Source: Diprion similis
Lineage: Eukaryota > Arthropoda > Insecta > Hymenoptera > Diprionidae
Reading direction: 5' to 3'
Assembly (NCBI RefSeq): GCF_021155765.1
Contig: NC_060116.1
Span: 11,532,001 to 11,596,000 of the forward strand
DNA: 64,000 bases
A program made the position numbers and the translations under genes. The notes under the pieces were generated by a model that worked only from the letters and a program-made list of their open reading frames with translations, ran no database searches and was not told where the DNA came from. Shown here piece after piece: positions 26,101 to 37,700 of the stretch; within the stretch, counting starts at the first letter, position 1; every line of letters begins with the position of its first letter.

Positions 26101-28544
26101 AAGTACGATTCGACGAGAATATATCTTCCGCCGTTAGGCGAGAATTAAAGCCACTGTAGGGGGAATGAAGAAAGTTCAAAGATAAAAAAACAAAACAGAA
26201 GAAAAAACGAATAAGGTGAAATGGAAAAGAAAGAACGACGCTTATCGAAGTATATTATTATTCTGAAATTCTTATTGAAAACGGCGTGTATAACAATAAA
26301 TCATTTTTGCCATTAAATACACATTTACGAACACGCGTATACACATCGTCTATACATATATATATACATACAGAGCGGCCGGGATGCCTCGATCATTACA
26401 CATCAGCCTAACGCGAGATATATATTATTCAGCTTTGTTCCGGTGCAAGAGAAAATTCTCGTCACGCTACGGTTCTTCGAATTTTCATTCTTACTTAAAT
26501 ACATCCATCTGGGACTTGTCCCCTATATTTATATGACCTAAAATTACGACATGATTTTTTATGCATCTTTTTTTACGTTCAACCATTTCTGTCTTTATTG
26601 ATCGATCGGAGTGCATTTTTTCATCACACAAATTATTAGACGAACGAGAGAACTTTCTCAGGATAGCATAAACACTTCTCACCAATGCTCCTATACCTCA
26701 TTCTCTATCTAATATCTCTGGTCTCTTTCTTTCCCGCAGCCGGTAACGTGCCACTAATCGTCCGGCAGTCGCCACAGCTCATTGACATAGGCCAAGGCTT
26801 AGGTCAGGGCTACGGATCCGCCCCGCAAGGTATGAATTATTGCACGAAAATATCATATATTAGCGTATATTTGCATAGCGGTAGATCCTTGTCGGCAGGG
26901 TCTGAACAAGGCCACAGGATGTCACTTAGCAATGGCTTTGATACCGGATATTATATGCCTCCAGTGAAAAATGAGCGTATACCTACACCATCAACTTTGT
27001 TTCGTTGATACCTGATTCAAAGCTCTCTATAATACATGTATATTTGTACAGTCCGGGCGTGTCGAGATTAGGAATAGAAGATAACGTCCAAGAAATCGAT
27101 TTATTCAGTGCTTCACCAGTTGGAGGGTATAATTCACCGCTAACTGTATAATCGTGCATTTGCTCTCTTGTAATACCCGCTCAAGTATACCTTTGGTATT
27201 AATAAACGCGCAGCAGTATTCAGAGGATCGGATTATCCTCGGCAAAGTGCAGAGTAAACCACTTTAGCTGCATATCAAAGTCGGTGAAAAACTCTCTGCT
27301 TGAACGCAATTGTTCCGAGACATAATAGGTAGGAGAGAAGCTGAATCACATCAAAGATAAGTTCGAGTCACGTGTTTCGTCCGTGACAGAGAAAAGTAAG
27401 AAAGAAAGAAATTAGCAAAAAGATCAGGATCAAGCTGAAAATCACGTATATAAAATACACCAACGCGATACGTACGTACTTTACTTTTTTGTAGAGCTCG
27501 CCGTAAACTTGGGCGGATGGGGTGGCGTCGAATATCGCGGTCATCGTTCGACTTCCCAAGCAAAACCCGTCCTGGGTACTGCCAAGTTGGGATACGGTGT
27601 TCCCGTTTCTTCGGCTGCCCTTTCCAAGGTCTGTATACCGACACTTTACCTCCTATTTTCTCTCCTTTCAAGTGTTACTCTTCTCTACGGAGAAAGTGGC
27701 TTCTTATGCGCAGCCACATATTCCTCTCTGGATACCTCGTGTCCGTCTTCCTCCCCTTCCTCCCCTTGATCTCCGGGATAGCCGTTCGTTCAATCGCGTT
27801 CCCATAACGCCTCCCGGAATTGCTTTCGGCGAGGGGTATTATGTTGATTATTCGACCTATAATGTAGCTAAAAATATCATGAAAAACAAGTTTTTCAGTT
27901 CGGAAATCGGTGAAAAAGGTTTTCTTTTTCTGCGTTTCTGAAAATCTCCTGCTCTAAGGGGCCAAAAATGGGATTTCGTGATTACAAGTGGCAGATAATG
28001 CAGGTATGATTATCAGACGAAAGGAACTTTCATCTTCCCAATGACACTCGGAGGAAAAAACAAACGATAATTATTTTCATGACCTGACCATAAGTATAAG
28101 TCAAGTTTTTGTGGCGTACGTGAAAGACTCGTTTTTTTGCTTCTTTTTTGTGGATTCGGAAGTCGGGATTGCTAATGCCATGCTAATTTCGTTGGCTATA
28201 TAGCTGTCCCATTAACCCGTAGGGTTTTTATTCTCAAAGTAAATTAGGACACCCTTATGGAAATAATAGAGGATTGCGGAAGGTGGGAAATCATTTGTTT
28301 CTTCAGAAGAGGTCGCTTGTCGTTTTAATCGCCAGACGAACGCGTTTGCTAGATATTAATTATATAGGCTATATATATTTGACATATTGTTCTGGGTTGA
28401 TTCTGTAATAGCTCCGACGTGTGAAAACAGGAATCTCGTGATTTCGCAGTGGCAAGATATATTTGGGAAAATATTTACTCTGGACAAAAAACGTTGATCG
28501 ATACGCTATGCGTCTATACGAAAGGAACAAAAAAGAAAAATCGA

Positions 28545-28576
<32 letters not shown>

Positions 28577-29271
28577 GATAAAGATTCGCGGCAGGCTGAA
28601 ACTCTCACCATTTATTTACGCACTACTGCACTGGCGTCTTCAGTCCATTTCGGTATATGTATAACATACAACGTTTCCGAATAAACAACCCCAAAATACG
28701 TGTATACATATATATAGATATACATGCATATATATGTTACATACATAGGTGTATATATATATCTATACATATATACATATACGTGAGCAAATAAAGATTT
28801 GCACGGTCTAGCAAATGTCGATCAAGTGAAAAGAAATGAAGAAGAAAGTGGTGGACAAAAAATAAGATGAGATTCAGCGTGGAGGCGAAGAAGAGTCGCC
28901 GCGTCGCTTTTCTTGTCAACAAATGAAGATTTGCCGATGGCAATCTTCTTTCGAATATTTTTCTCTTTTTGTTTTTTTTTTTATCACAACTTATTTACCT
29001 CAAGTTACTTACAACATTTGGCTATACGTATAACATAGGTACTTAATCTATATCGTGTACACACGTAGGTATATATATATGTATAGTAAATATTCACGCA
29101 GATGATTGTGTCATATATACGAAATGATTTTTCTTTCAAGGAGATTCCGGTGATCATAAATCGGTCCCGTTTATGGCCTTATTTTTTACGTTAGTGGTGA
29201 ATTTACTTTTTTACGTCATGAGCCAGGGTTTCGTTGGCTATTGTCAACGTCGCGAACAGAATCGGCGGGGG

Positions 29272-29309
<38 letters not shown>

Positions 29310-29818
29310 CAACGACGACGGCGGCGACGGCGAAGAGTCGAATGCAGGATATTGGCTTTGGGACCTTCATTGTTGAGTTGCAAGCGACGGGGATTTTCTC
29401 TCCCCAGAAAATTTCATGAAAGCAAAAAACGAAAATGACAATGAAAATGCCCGGGTACGAGACCTTGGCGAGGAGGAGGGTCGGGGAGAAGGAGGGAGAA
29501 GGGAGATGCGGAAAACAAAGTACGAAGAAAAAAGAAGAGAGAAGAAGAAGAAGAAAAAACAGAAAAATCTTTCCCGTCTACCACTTCGTCTGCCGATTCT
29601 TTGTATTATGCACCTACACCAGCTTAATTGTAGCGAAACTATCGAAGAGGGAGAAAAATCTTACGAGAAAAATGAAGGAACGCAGGATATCGTAGATTTC
29701 GTTTCTTTCACCTCTTTATATACGTCGTGAAATGTTCTAAGAACTTTACTTCCTTCAGGCTCCATTGACTCCAAGCTTTTTCGTTCCACAACACCTTTCA
29801 TCCTTCAATTTTTATTAG
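20168..29818 (+). CDS. Secreted Thr/Pro/Tyr/Gly-rich protein, multi-exon, unnamed
   Basis: Supported exons: 20168-20191, 20443-20599, 21915-22159, 24201-24355, 25537-25832, 26740-26829 and 27495-27628; all phases join. Likely 3' exons: 27693-27863 and 29759-29818 (stop TAG). The protein starts MSLKMKIASAIILAVISTGF, a clear signal peptide split by intron 1. Exon 3 is a Thr/Ser-rich, mucin-like stretch (TTTTEATTTHQPKP) likely to be O-glycosylated. Exon 5 has spaced Tyr-Pro motifs such as NYVPPAS, SYVPASQ, YAYSHQPE and NYASYPGQ. Exons 6 and 7 are Gly-rich (GQGLGQGYGS, NLGGWGGVEY). No cysteine framework, chitin-binding R&R motif or enzyme domain is seen. A cuticle, egg-shell or extracellular-matrix role is an inference from composition. 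The 3' end is uncertain, see separate entries. Length is about 390 aa depending on 3' exon choice. Confidence 0.75.
22160..24200 (+). other. Intron 3 of the secreted-protein gene
   Basis: A 2.0-kb intron. It contains a 19-base G run (23389-23407) and a short GTTCCC hexamer repeat (about 24030-24063), followed by TG/TA-rich DNA just before the acceptor. No nested gene is evident. Confidence 0.6.
26899..26976 (+). CDS. Possible 78-bp cassette exon of the secreted-protein gene
   Basis: After acceptor GTCGGCAG at 26898 the frame reads GSEQGHRMSLSNGFDTGYYM and on to PPVKNE, in the style of its neighbours. It would end at 26976 before GTATAC. Entry and exit are both phase 1, exactly matching exon 6 (26740-26829) and exon 7 (27495-27628), so inclusion adds 26 residues without breaking the frame. 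The donor is weak. Confidence 0.4.
27052..27206 (+). CDS. Possible alternative terminal exon with poly(A) signal
   Basis: A coding-like frame reads PGVSRLGIEDNVQEIDLFSA, continues SPVGGYNSPLTV and stops at TAA 27149-27151. AATAAA follows at 27201-27206. An acceptor (TTTGTACAG) ends at 27051 but its phase does not fit exon 6 or the cassette; acceptors a little further right (for example the AG at 27069-27070) would fit phase 1. This suggests an alternative short 3' end of the secreted-protein gene. Confidence 0.4.
27693..27863 (+). CDS. Probable exon 8 of the secreted-protein gene
   Basis: After exon 7 ends (27628, phase 0) a short 64-bp intron with a pyrimidine-rich end reaches an AG at 27692. 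The frame then reads KVASYAQPHIPLWIPRVRLP, a Pro/Leu/Arg stretch, and later GIAFGEGYYVDYSTYN. The style matches the earlier exons. A weak donor (AAT|GTAGCT) at 27864 would allow a phase-0 join to the terminal exon at 29759. Without splicing the frame runs to a stop at 27939-27941, giving another possible C terminus. Confidence 0.5.
28542..28576 (+). repeat. GAAA microsatellite
   Basis: About eight tandem GAAA units inside the long 3' intron of the secreted-protein gene. Confidence 0.9.
29273..29306 (+). repeat. 34-base G homopolymer
   Basis: Longest of eleven G or C runs of 14 or more in the window. It is a likely G-quadruplex former and a sequencing-error hotspot. Confidence 0.85.
29759..29818 (+). 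CDS. Probable terminal coding exon of the secreted-protein gene
   Basis: A good acceptor (ACTTCCTTCAG, ending 29758) is followed in phase 0 by APLTPSFFVPQHLSSFNFY and TAG. It fits exon 7 or the exon ending at 27863. An alternative phase-0 acceptor at 29140 (TTTCTTTCAAG) opens EIPVIINRSRLWP and stops at 29194; which is used cannot be decided from sequence. Confidence 0.5.
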   Translation, partial: APLTPSFFVPQHLSSFNFY

Positions 29819-30326
29819 TTTTTTCGCCATTTTTATTTTCTCCCGATTTTAATAGATTGGCTTCGGACCTGGTTCTTGGTAGAACCTTACTCTCTGGCTT
29901 CGGTGATGCACTCGTCCGTTGAAAGATCCGAAGCACCCGTAATCTGCGGCATCGTTTTACCAAACGTAAAAAAGCGCCACCCCTGTTGATGATGTTATTG
30001 TTATTATTTTTTTAATACTGTTATTAATTTTATATCTTTACGCTTTTCGATACATCTTCTTGTGTCGGATTGAACTGTGGTATATACGTATAATTGTTAT
30101 TACCTATATACGATAGATATTTAGCATATTACCTTGTAATATATTATAAATGTAGGAGAATATTATAGATTTTAACTGAGCACGTGAGACGGAAAGAAAT
30201 ATTTATTTTTCACAACGAAAATGTTTACTTTACGATTTTGCATTCTTGTAACGGCCCTCGAGTCTGATCCTTTTCGAAGTTTCTTCGTGGTTAGATACAT
30301 AAATGTACAAGTACAGTTATTTCTGT

Positions 30327-30333
30327 AATAAAA
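30327..30333 (+). terminator. Candidate poly(A) signal of the secreted-protein gene
   Basis: TAATAAAA in the stretch TTTCTGTAATAAAATTC lies about 510 bp after the stop at 29818. It is a normal distance for an insect 3' untranslated region, on the correct strand. Confidence 0.45.
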
Positions 30334-31159
30334 TTCACTCGAATTTTATTGTGTCCTTCCGATCTTCTTTCGGGGCCCTATTCAAGTCAGATTTTAAGCC
30401 TGTATAAAACTCTTTTGACGCCTGCTGATTACAGTGTAATTTAACGCAAGGCTGGTGCGGTTTTCTCGTCGAATGAAAACGGTACATGCGACAAAAAAAA
30501 TTAATGAAACAACACATTTAACAAATAAATACCTTAATAAAAGGAAATTGCGAAAATTTTATTTGAAAACTTCAGCTTTCGTGAACATAATGGTTAGTCA
30601 AATTGCGTCGGTCTCCTCCATTGCAGGCTTACTTAAACGATAATGAAAAATAAATAGATAAATGATAAAGAAGAAAGAAATAGAAAAAAATAGTGTGTAG
30701 GTGTTACATGCATACATATATATTTCGCTTTTTCGTATTATACATCTTATTATACGTACCTACCTTTGTTTATTACACGGTATAAAATTTTATTCTTCTC
30801 TCCAAATTTTCTTTTTTATTCTTACTTCTCCGCGGGCCACCGTATACAAAGTATCGGATAAATTACATTTTGACGAGCTTTGGTAACTGGCCTATGTATA
30901 CATATACATACAAACGTATTATAGAGAGCCGCAAATACGGGGGTTGGTGGGAAAAGGAGAATCTTAAGAGCGAGAGAAAGTGAGAGTAAGGGAGGCAGAT
31001 TATTGGACAAGTGAGATTGGATAATTGCAGGGTAAACGAACGAGCTTGCAGACGGCTAGCCGTTGCAGCAGCGTCTTTAGGGGGGTGGTAAGCGAAATAT
31101 CTTGGTCTCATTAAGAAAGTGTCTTTGTCCATTTTATTGTTGTTGTTATTATTGTTATT

Positions 31160-31226
31160 ATCATCATCATCATCATCATCATCATTATCATTATTATTAC
31201 TATTATTATTATTATTATTATTATAA
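31160..31226 (+). repeat. ATC/ATT trinucleotide microsatellite
   Basis: A run of ATC units passing into ATT units; translated it gives spurious poly-His, poly-Asp, poly-Asn and poly-Tyr frames. Confidence 0.9.
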
Positions 31227-32148
31227 TATTCCTTTCTTTCATTCCTCCCACGCCAAGCTACAGTCATCGTTCACGGCTAAGTACATATATTCTTTAATAT
31301 ACTATATAATGTATATCTATTTTTTCCCCCTTACTTATGACTTGCTTTTTGTTTTATGTATATTAATATTATACATAATACAGTTTATATTAATACTTAC
31401 GTATACGTATAATGTATTGTATGTATATGTATTGCCTGTAATACATTCGGCTCGCGTGCGTGTGTTAAGTGTAGTGGTGGTTGTTGCGAGGTGATCATCA
31501 ATGCGTTTTCTATCGAGTATTCGGCAGATTCGAGGAATACCTAGTATAATTATAGATACAGTTTGAGTCTCGGCTGCGCTTACGTCACTATGCCCTGTAT
31601 AGATCACTAGTGTAGGATATATTATTGAAATTGAAAAAGTCTGCGTTTACACACGTATGTCTGGAAATCTTTTATTTTCAATTATTTCTTTTCATCAATT
31701 TTATCCATCTTTTAATTTTTTTATTTTTTTTTTTTATATTTCTATATGATTTTATCGAGCGGCTTTTCCATTCGAACGGTAAAAATTTCGTAAAATTCGG
31801 GCTCAGTTGAGAATTTTCAGAAATTTTTTTTTTTCACCACTCTTATCTCTTAAGTCTTTTCCTTAATTTTAATTAACTTACTCGAATTCTGTATGCCTTA
31901 TATTTTATGCAATTAATCATTATTTCTTTAATGTAATGTATAACGTTAATATGTATATATATATATATACCGTACGCTGCTAACTATATATTATATATAT
32001 ATATTATACACTTATACGGCATGTTATTTACAGAAGAGAAATGCATTGGGTTAGAAAAATACATGTAGCGTTCTTACGTAAAGGATGTACGAAAATTTTC
32101 TCAAATACATATACCTATACGCGTGTGCGAAAACAATTTTAACGATAC

Positions 32149-32190
<42 letters not shown>
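32149..32190 (+). repeat. AAT trinucleotide microsatellite
   Basis: About fourteen AAT units, followed by interrupted AAC/AGC units to about 32270. Confidence 0.9.
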
Positions 32191-32191
<1 letters not shown>

Positions 32192-33270
32192 GAAATAACA
32201 ACAATAACAACAACAATAACAGCAGCAACAACAACAACAATGGTGATGATAATAATAGCAATAATAAAAATAACAAAGTAAGGTTGCAGCTTGCAAGCAT
32301 TTTTGGCTAGAATCGTCGTTTTAATCCAATAATTTTGTACAACTATTAGCTATAGGTGTACGTATAGCATGGATAGAAATTTTATTCAGCGCTTATATAC
32401 CTATATATATAGGTATATTGTATATTTCGATTTTACTATGACTATATGTCGTGAGTATTTCTCTTTTTTTTAATCTAAGGAATTTACTACGTATTTTTAA
32501 TAAGTTTTGTTTCTCCCTAATAAGTTATACATGCACAATGTGTATTATAGAATTACAGTGTCGAGTCCAAAATTATTACGATCGATAAAATCTTCGTGAC
32601 ATAAATCATGTAGAAATTCGAACGAAAGAACCCAAGAATTGAAGTTGAATATAATAACTCATGCCTGCAGGAGTCGAAGCGTCGCGTCGTCGTACTGAAA
32701 CGCCATAAAGAACACGATAGGTACGTTAGAGCTATACCTTAACGAATTTCTGTACACTTCTTTTTCACGGTTAATTGTTCTTTCTCTCTTGGTTTTTAAT
32801 CCTAAAGTTTTAATTGCAATTTGTTGTATTCATTTTCTGTCCGTATTCTCATATTATGTTTGCCTGTTGTAACATTCAACACCGAAAGCAATTAAGCAAT
32901 GTCTGGAACAAGGTGGCGGTACAGTGTAATACTTTTAATTATACATACTCGTGTTATCTCATGTAAATATGTATATATGTATAGCTACTAAATGTACAGT
33001 TTCCCTGCTTTTCAACGCCTAGGTGTATAAGTAATGTTTAAAATTTCAAAACTTCCTAACAGGTATACATAGTAAGAAACAAATCTTATACATCCACCGC
33101 GATTAGATATAGTCGATAAGTATCGATACGTAACGAGAAGTCTTATACATAGGTGTATATATATATATATATATGGATATTTATGTATATTAATTTTATA
33201 TTTACAAATTTACATCACTTAACGACGCTACGATTTTCTTAACGTATTACTTACTTACATTTATTCACTC

Positions 33271-33272
33271 AC

Positions 33273-33303
<31 letters not shown>

Positions 33304-33305
33304 TT
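33271..33305 (+). repeat. TTTA tetranucleotide microsatellite
   Basis: About eight TTTA/TTAT units in the AT-rich spacer. Confidence 0.9.
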
Positions 33306-34246
33306 GATTTACTTATTCGTCTATACGACTAAAAATAAGACGGTAAAAAGCTTTGATTGTTAATATATTATTGCGACAGCTTTCATTCCTTTACCATAGG
33401 TATAAGAATTAATTCGACGACTTGGAATTTATTATAGCCATATAATAGGCAACGCGTTGAACTCCTTCCCTCCCATCACTATTTACGGTTAGCGTAGTTT
33501 TTTTTTCTTCATCTTATTATAATAATATAGGTATATATACTTTCGCGTCTTGAAGCATATTTTATTTTGACACGGCGGTGATGTTAAAAGTGGTGAAAAA
33601 TTGTTGATATGTTTTGAAATTCGGAATTCGGTTCTAAGAAATTTCTTTCATACAACAGTATTTGCTACGAGTCGTGAGAAAAGTAATTCGTGCATTCAAG
33701 GTTTTTTTTTTTTTTAATTCATTTATTTATTTCGCTTTCTTTTTATAAGAGATCAGTGTTGCCACCTTGACAGTGTCACGTCGCGATATATATGTATATA
33801 TATATATTTATTTACATATACCCGGAAAATTATTAGTATCGAATATCGGCTTACTAAAAGTTTGATATCTAAATAGGTATAGATGGATTCAACCCCGAAC
33901 GTTCGGTACATTTGAGCGAAAAAAAATTGCAATTTTTATATGAACTTGTACGTCTTTGCATACATGTATATGTATAACTTATATATACGCACTATAATAT
34001 CCTTATCCATATCTGAATTAATACTGAAACGGTATACATACTTTATTCACCTATTTATACATATATGCTTCTCTCATGGCTAATAAGTTTTCTATAACAA
34101 TATTTAAATAAATAGTTTTTTTTTCTATTTATTCTATAGTTAGAATGCACACGTTTTAGCCCACTGCCATTCCGAATTAATTATATCTGTAATATACCCT
34201 TATCAAAGTAACATTCTTCAGAAGCGATACTTGGTATCCTTCTTGA

Positions 34247-34252
34247 TTTATT
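34247..34252 (-). terminator. Dop2R: Candidate poly(A) signal of Dop2R
   Basis: AATAAA on the minus strand about 270 bp after the receptor stop codon. Other matches further left in AT-rich DNA could also serve. Confidence 0.3.
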
Positions 34253-34522
34253 ATTATTGTATATATATGTATGTACATATTTTCACGTAATCAAAAGTCT
34301 TACCTTGAAATATACTGTAATGTAAGAAGGTCCGGTTTATCGAGCGTTTATATCGGTATGGAAATTGTTAAATGAAGTAATAGGTTGAAATGGGAAACAA
34401 GCGTAGGTATACGTATATATAGGCAGAGAAAAGAAAGAGCAAAATATCGTGAGAAGAAAATTTTTTACACTGATTAAACATTGTCGAAAGCTAATTGTTT
34501 TTTTCTATAACGTAAGAACTAC

Positions 34523-34731
34523 TCATACGCTGATCAGTTTTTTGAACGCTTTTCGAAACTCGGGATTGAATACCGTGTATATAACCGGGTTGACGAAACT
34601 GTTCATGTAGCCAAGCCAGGACGTGACGATGAACGCTGTTATTCCAGGTTCGCAGGCGATTGCGAGCTTCACGCATATGGCATCCATCACGTTGCACGTG
34701 AAGAAGGGAAGCCAGCATACCAGGAAGACCC
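34523..34731 (-). CDS. Dop2R: Dop2R last exon, TM6-TM7 and C terminus
   Basis: After an acceptor CTGCACAG the frame reads GVFLVCWLPFFTC, MDAICVKLAIACEP (extracellular loop 3), SWLGYMNSFVNPVIYTVFNP and FRKAFKKLISV, stop. NPVIY is the NPxxY motif. The Cys pair in the third extracellular loop is retained. Confidence 0.96.
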
Positions 34732-37700
34732 CTGTGCAGGTTAATAAAAACAGGTGAAATGTGGGGGCGAGATAAGAATAAATCACCCCCCGCGAAACGT
34801 TCGGCTGGTGTACACGCGTGGCGTATATAAGGGAAGTTTTTTCTTTTTTTTTTTCTTTCTTTTACATCGTCTTGGAAAACAGCGCCAGCGGTAGACTCTG
34901 TATTTCGGTTATACCGTACACGCGAGAGTCAATCTAACTTGAAGTTATATCTATAATAGTTATTACATTACCGAATGGTGAGAAAATATTTGACAGTCTG
35001 ACGAAGATTAATTCAAGCCGGGTGGCTTCTCTTCATCCTCCGTTATGGCAACACGCTTCATAATTCTACTTCACGGGGCTGCGATGCGTGCTTACCGAGT
35101 TAGCGAGCACGACGGGGTTTTTAATATTCAGTAAACTGTGTCAGTACGTTTGATCATAGTCTTTGACTTTTGAAAGTATTTCGTGTCTTTTATTCTTCTG
35201 GCGAAGAAACTTACTCGGCGTAAGAAGATTTGAAATTTGAAATTCAGCTGATTAGCGAAAGATAGTTGAAAGCAGAAATTGGGTGTTCTAAAAGTAATTC
35301 TGCATCGCATCGCTTCAAATCACTTTAATTTGTCATCGAAGTGATATTTTCGTATATATATTATAAAAAGCGCGGAATATTTGTATACCGTCTTGAGACG
35401 ACAGTGTTTTTATTAAAATCTTATTACAGAATCAGTGGCAACACTTCGACGGTTTACGAGATTTTCCCAGGCAGGCTATATCACTTCCCTGTTGGGCAAA
35501 GCTACTCGAAACTTGCTCGGCGCTAAAACAAGCCCGGCAGCAGGTCCCGACGCGGGGATTTGAGATAACTTCAGAATTGGGTTTTCGCACAATCATGCAT
35601 AATGTGATTTAGGTCGTTAGTCCCGCGCAGTATAACCGCTTTAATAATTGGAAAGCGATTTTAGTAGCTACTTCGCTTAGAGTGCGATATACCTTGGCGC
35701 GCGAAAATCGCCGACGTACAAACCCCGCAGTAGGTATAACCTACGTGACGAGAATGAGGGCGAAAATCAATCCAACCAATTAACAGAAGCCTGCAGTGTA
35801 GCTTACCGAGTACTATGGCGAGGGTTTTCGTAGCCTTCCGTTCCTTCTTCGCCGAGCTTTTCTCCCGCTTCTTCTTGCTCGCCTTGTTCGCCTTGTATAT
35901 CGTGAACCTCGAGCCAGCCGACGCATTTTTTCTTTCCTTTTTCACAGTCATGCCCCCCAAAACGCTCGGAGTTCGTCCGAGTTGAAGGTGCAGCATGGAC
36001 GGGGTGCTCCTCAACCTCTTCAGCTCCTGCTTGTTGTTACTTCCGTTTCTTCTCCCCTGCGTCACGGACATCGTCCTCGGCGGCGGTGGCGACGAAGACG
36101 ACGACGAGGCTGACGCCACCTTCAAATTTGGACTCGAATTCGTCTCGAGTCCTTCGTGAATCGTGCTGCTTACAGGCTCGTAAGACGAATCCGTCGTCCT
36201 GGTTCCGTTTGGTCCCCCCCCGGTCAGCTGGGTCTGGGCTATCATACTGAACCGGGAACTGCGATAAGTTTTTCAAAAATCAAATATAGATTTGTCAATT
36301 GGGAATGGGAATTTTGACGATGGTCGGAGTGCAATTTTTTAAGCGTAATGTAATCGGATTAGAACGACGAAGAAAATTGTCTAACAAATTTTCATCGTAC
36401 GTTATTAGCCGGAGAGTTTAGTCGAGAATGATTTTTGTAATCTCGAAATTCATCTACATCGTACAACTGAACACGGTGAGAAGTTTTATCGAGAATATAG
36501 ACGATCTTGGCGTGAGAAAAAAGTCCACGACATCCGTCTGCAGGCGTATAATAATTTCCGATAATTCATGAAAAATTGATCTCGTTAAACCGTGTAATTA
36601 AAGCGAGCAGCTAATTAGCCAGCCAGGCAGACATGCATGACCTAGTATTCCGAAATATCGGGATCAGAATCCACAGAGGGGGACAAAATTGCCTTGATCT
36701 CGAGGTAGGCGCGGTGTTATCTATTCACGAGACATCTGGCTCGTAGCCGAGGCTCAATCGGAAGCCAGCGATGCGTCCTGCAGATCATTTACGCGTAGGT
36801 ATACTATATAGGTATGCCGAAGTGTACAGGATACACGCAGTGTGCAAAGTGCCGACTGGCTATGGCTATGGCTGGCTGTTGGCGAGCTTTTGGCTATCGC
36901 CGATGAATGTATTCACGACCCGTATGGCCTTCGCTGTAATACAGCCATGCGACGCCAACACCGATACCCATGCATGTCCAAGTTTATTGCACGCCCTTCT
37001 CCCCTCCCTTCGGCTTGCCATTGATACAATGTTCAGTGGAACGTATTATACGTAGATATGTGCGGGGCTGGACAGTCAGTAGTGCGAGTCAATAGGTTGT
37101 CGGGCAGTGGTATAGGCGGAGGTGAGGTGATGGTTCGTGGCACCGTTGTCAGGCCAATGTGAGGGTAAACTGGTGTTTTCAAGACTGTTCTTTGAAACGC
37201 GATATAATAGGTTCGTAAGGATAAATTCTCCTCTTTCCGTTTCTTCATATCAGTTAGACATTTTAGTATGTTTTGGAAATTTTCGAGAAATTTTAAGTAT
37301 CTGGATAAATACCAGAGTATGGATAGTTTGTTTTCAAGTCTCTGTATTATTGGATCGAGTAATTTGAAATTCGATTAAGTTTCATTCTACCAATCATGGT
37401 ACGTTGATTTACTTCACACGTGAACCTAATTGACGTAATTGGCAAAAATGGTAGAAGTGAAAATGCGAGTGTTATTTTACCTTCATTTTCAAATAACGTT
37501 TTTTCACAACTCAATTATTATTCTGCTCGAACGTCACTCTGTAAGGTGATCCCTGACAGGTTTAATTGAGTTTCGAGAAACCGACGAAGGAAATCACTAC
37601 AAAATTTCAACGTTTCCATAGATTGAATACTCGTCTTGTGAAGTTCTTAGAGTACCTAATATATAAAAAATGTGAAAATCTTCAAAGTCGTGAAAATATT

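Larger units (their letters stand above)
27864..29758 (+). other. Intron before the terminal exon
   Basis: A stretch of 1.9 kb with a GAAA tetranucleotide run (28542-28576), TA-rich microsatellites near 28710-28780 and the longest homopolymer of the window, 34 G (29273-29306). Poly-Gly and poly-Arg frames over that run are artefacts. Confidence 0.5.
30346..34246. other. AT-rich, microsatellite-dense spacer
   Basis: No gene is supported. Simple repeats include ATC/ATT (about 31160-31226), AAT (32149-32190), TA runs near 31956 and 33155, and TTTA (33271-33305). Frames full of Tyr, His, Asn or Asp here are translated microsatellites. The right end probably belongs to the 3' untranslated region of the minus-strand dopamine receptor. 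Confidence 0.6.

Noticed and set aside
29173..29438. Poly-Gly and poly-Arg frames
   Set aside because: Produced by the 34-base G run and neighbouring CGG/CGA repeats.
31102..31494. Frames with long Tyr, His, Asn and Asp runs on both strands
   Set aside because: Translations of the ATC/ATT microsatellite.
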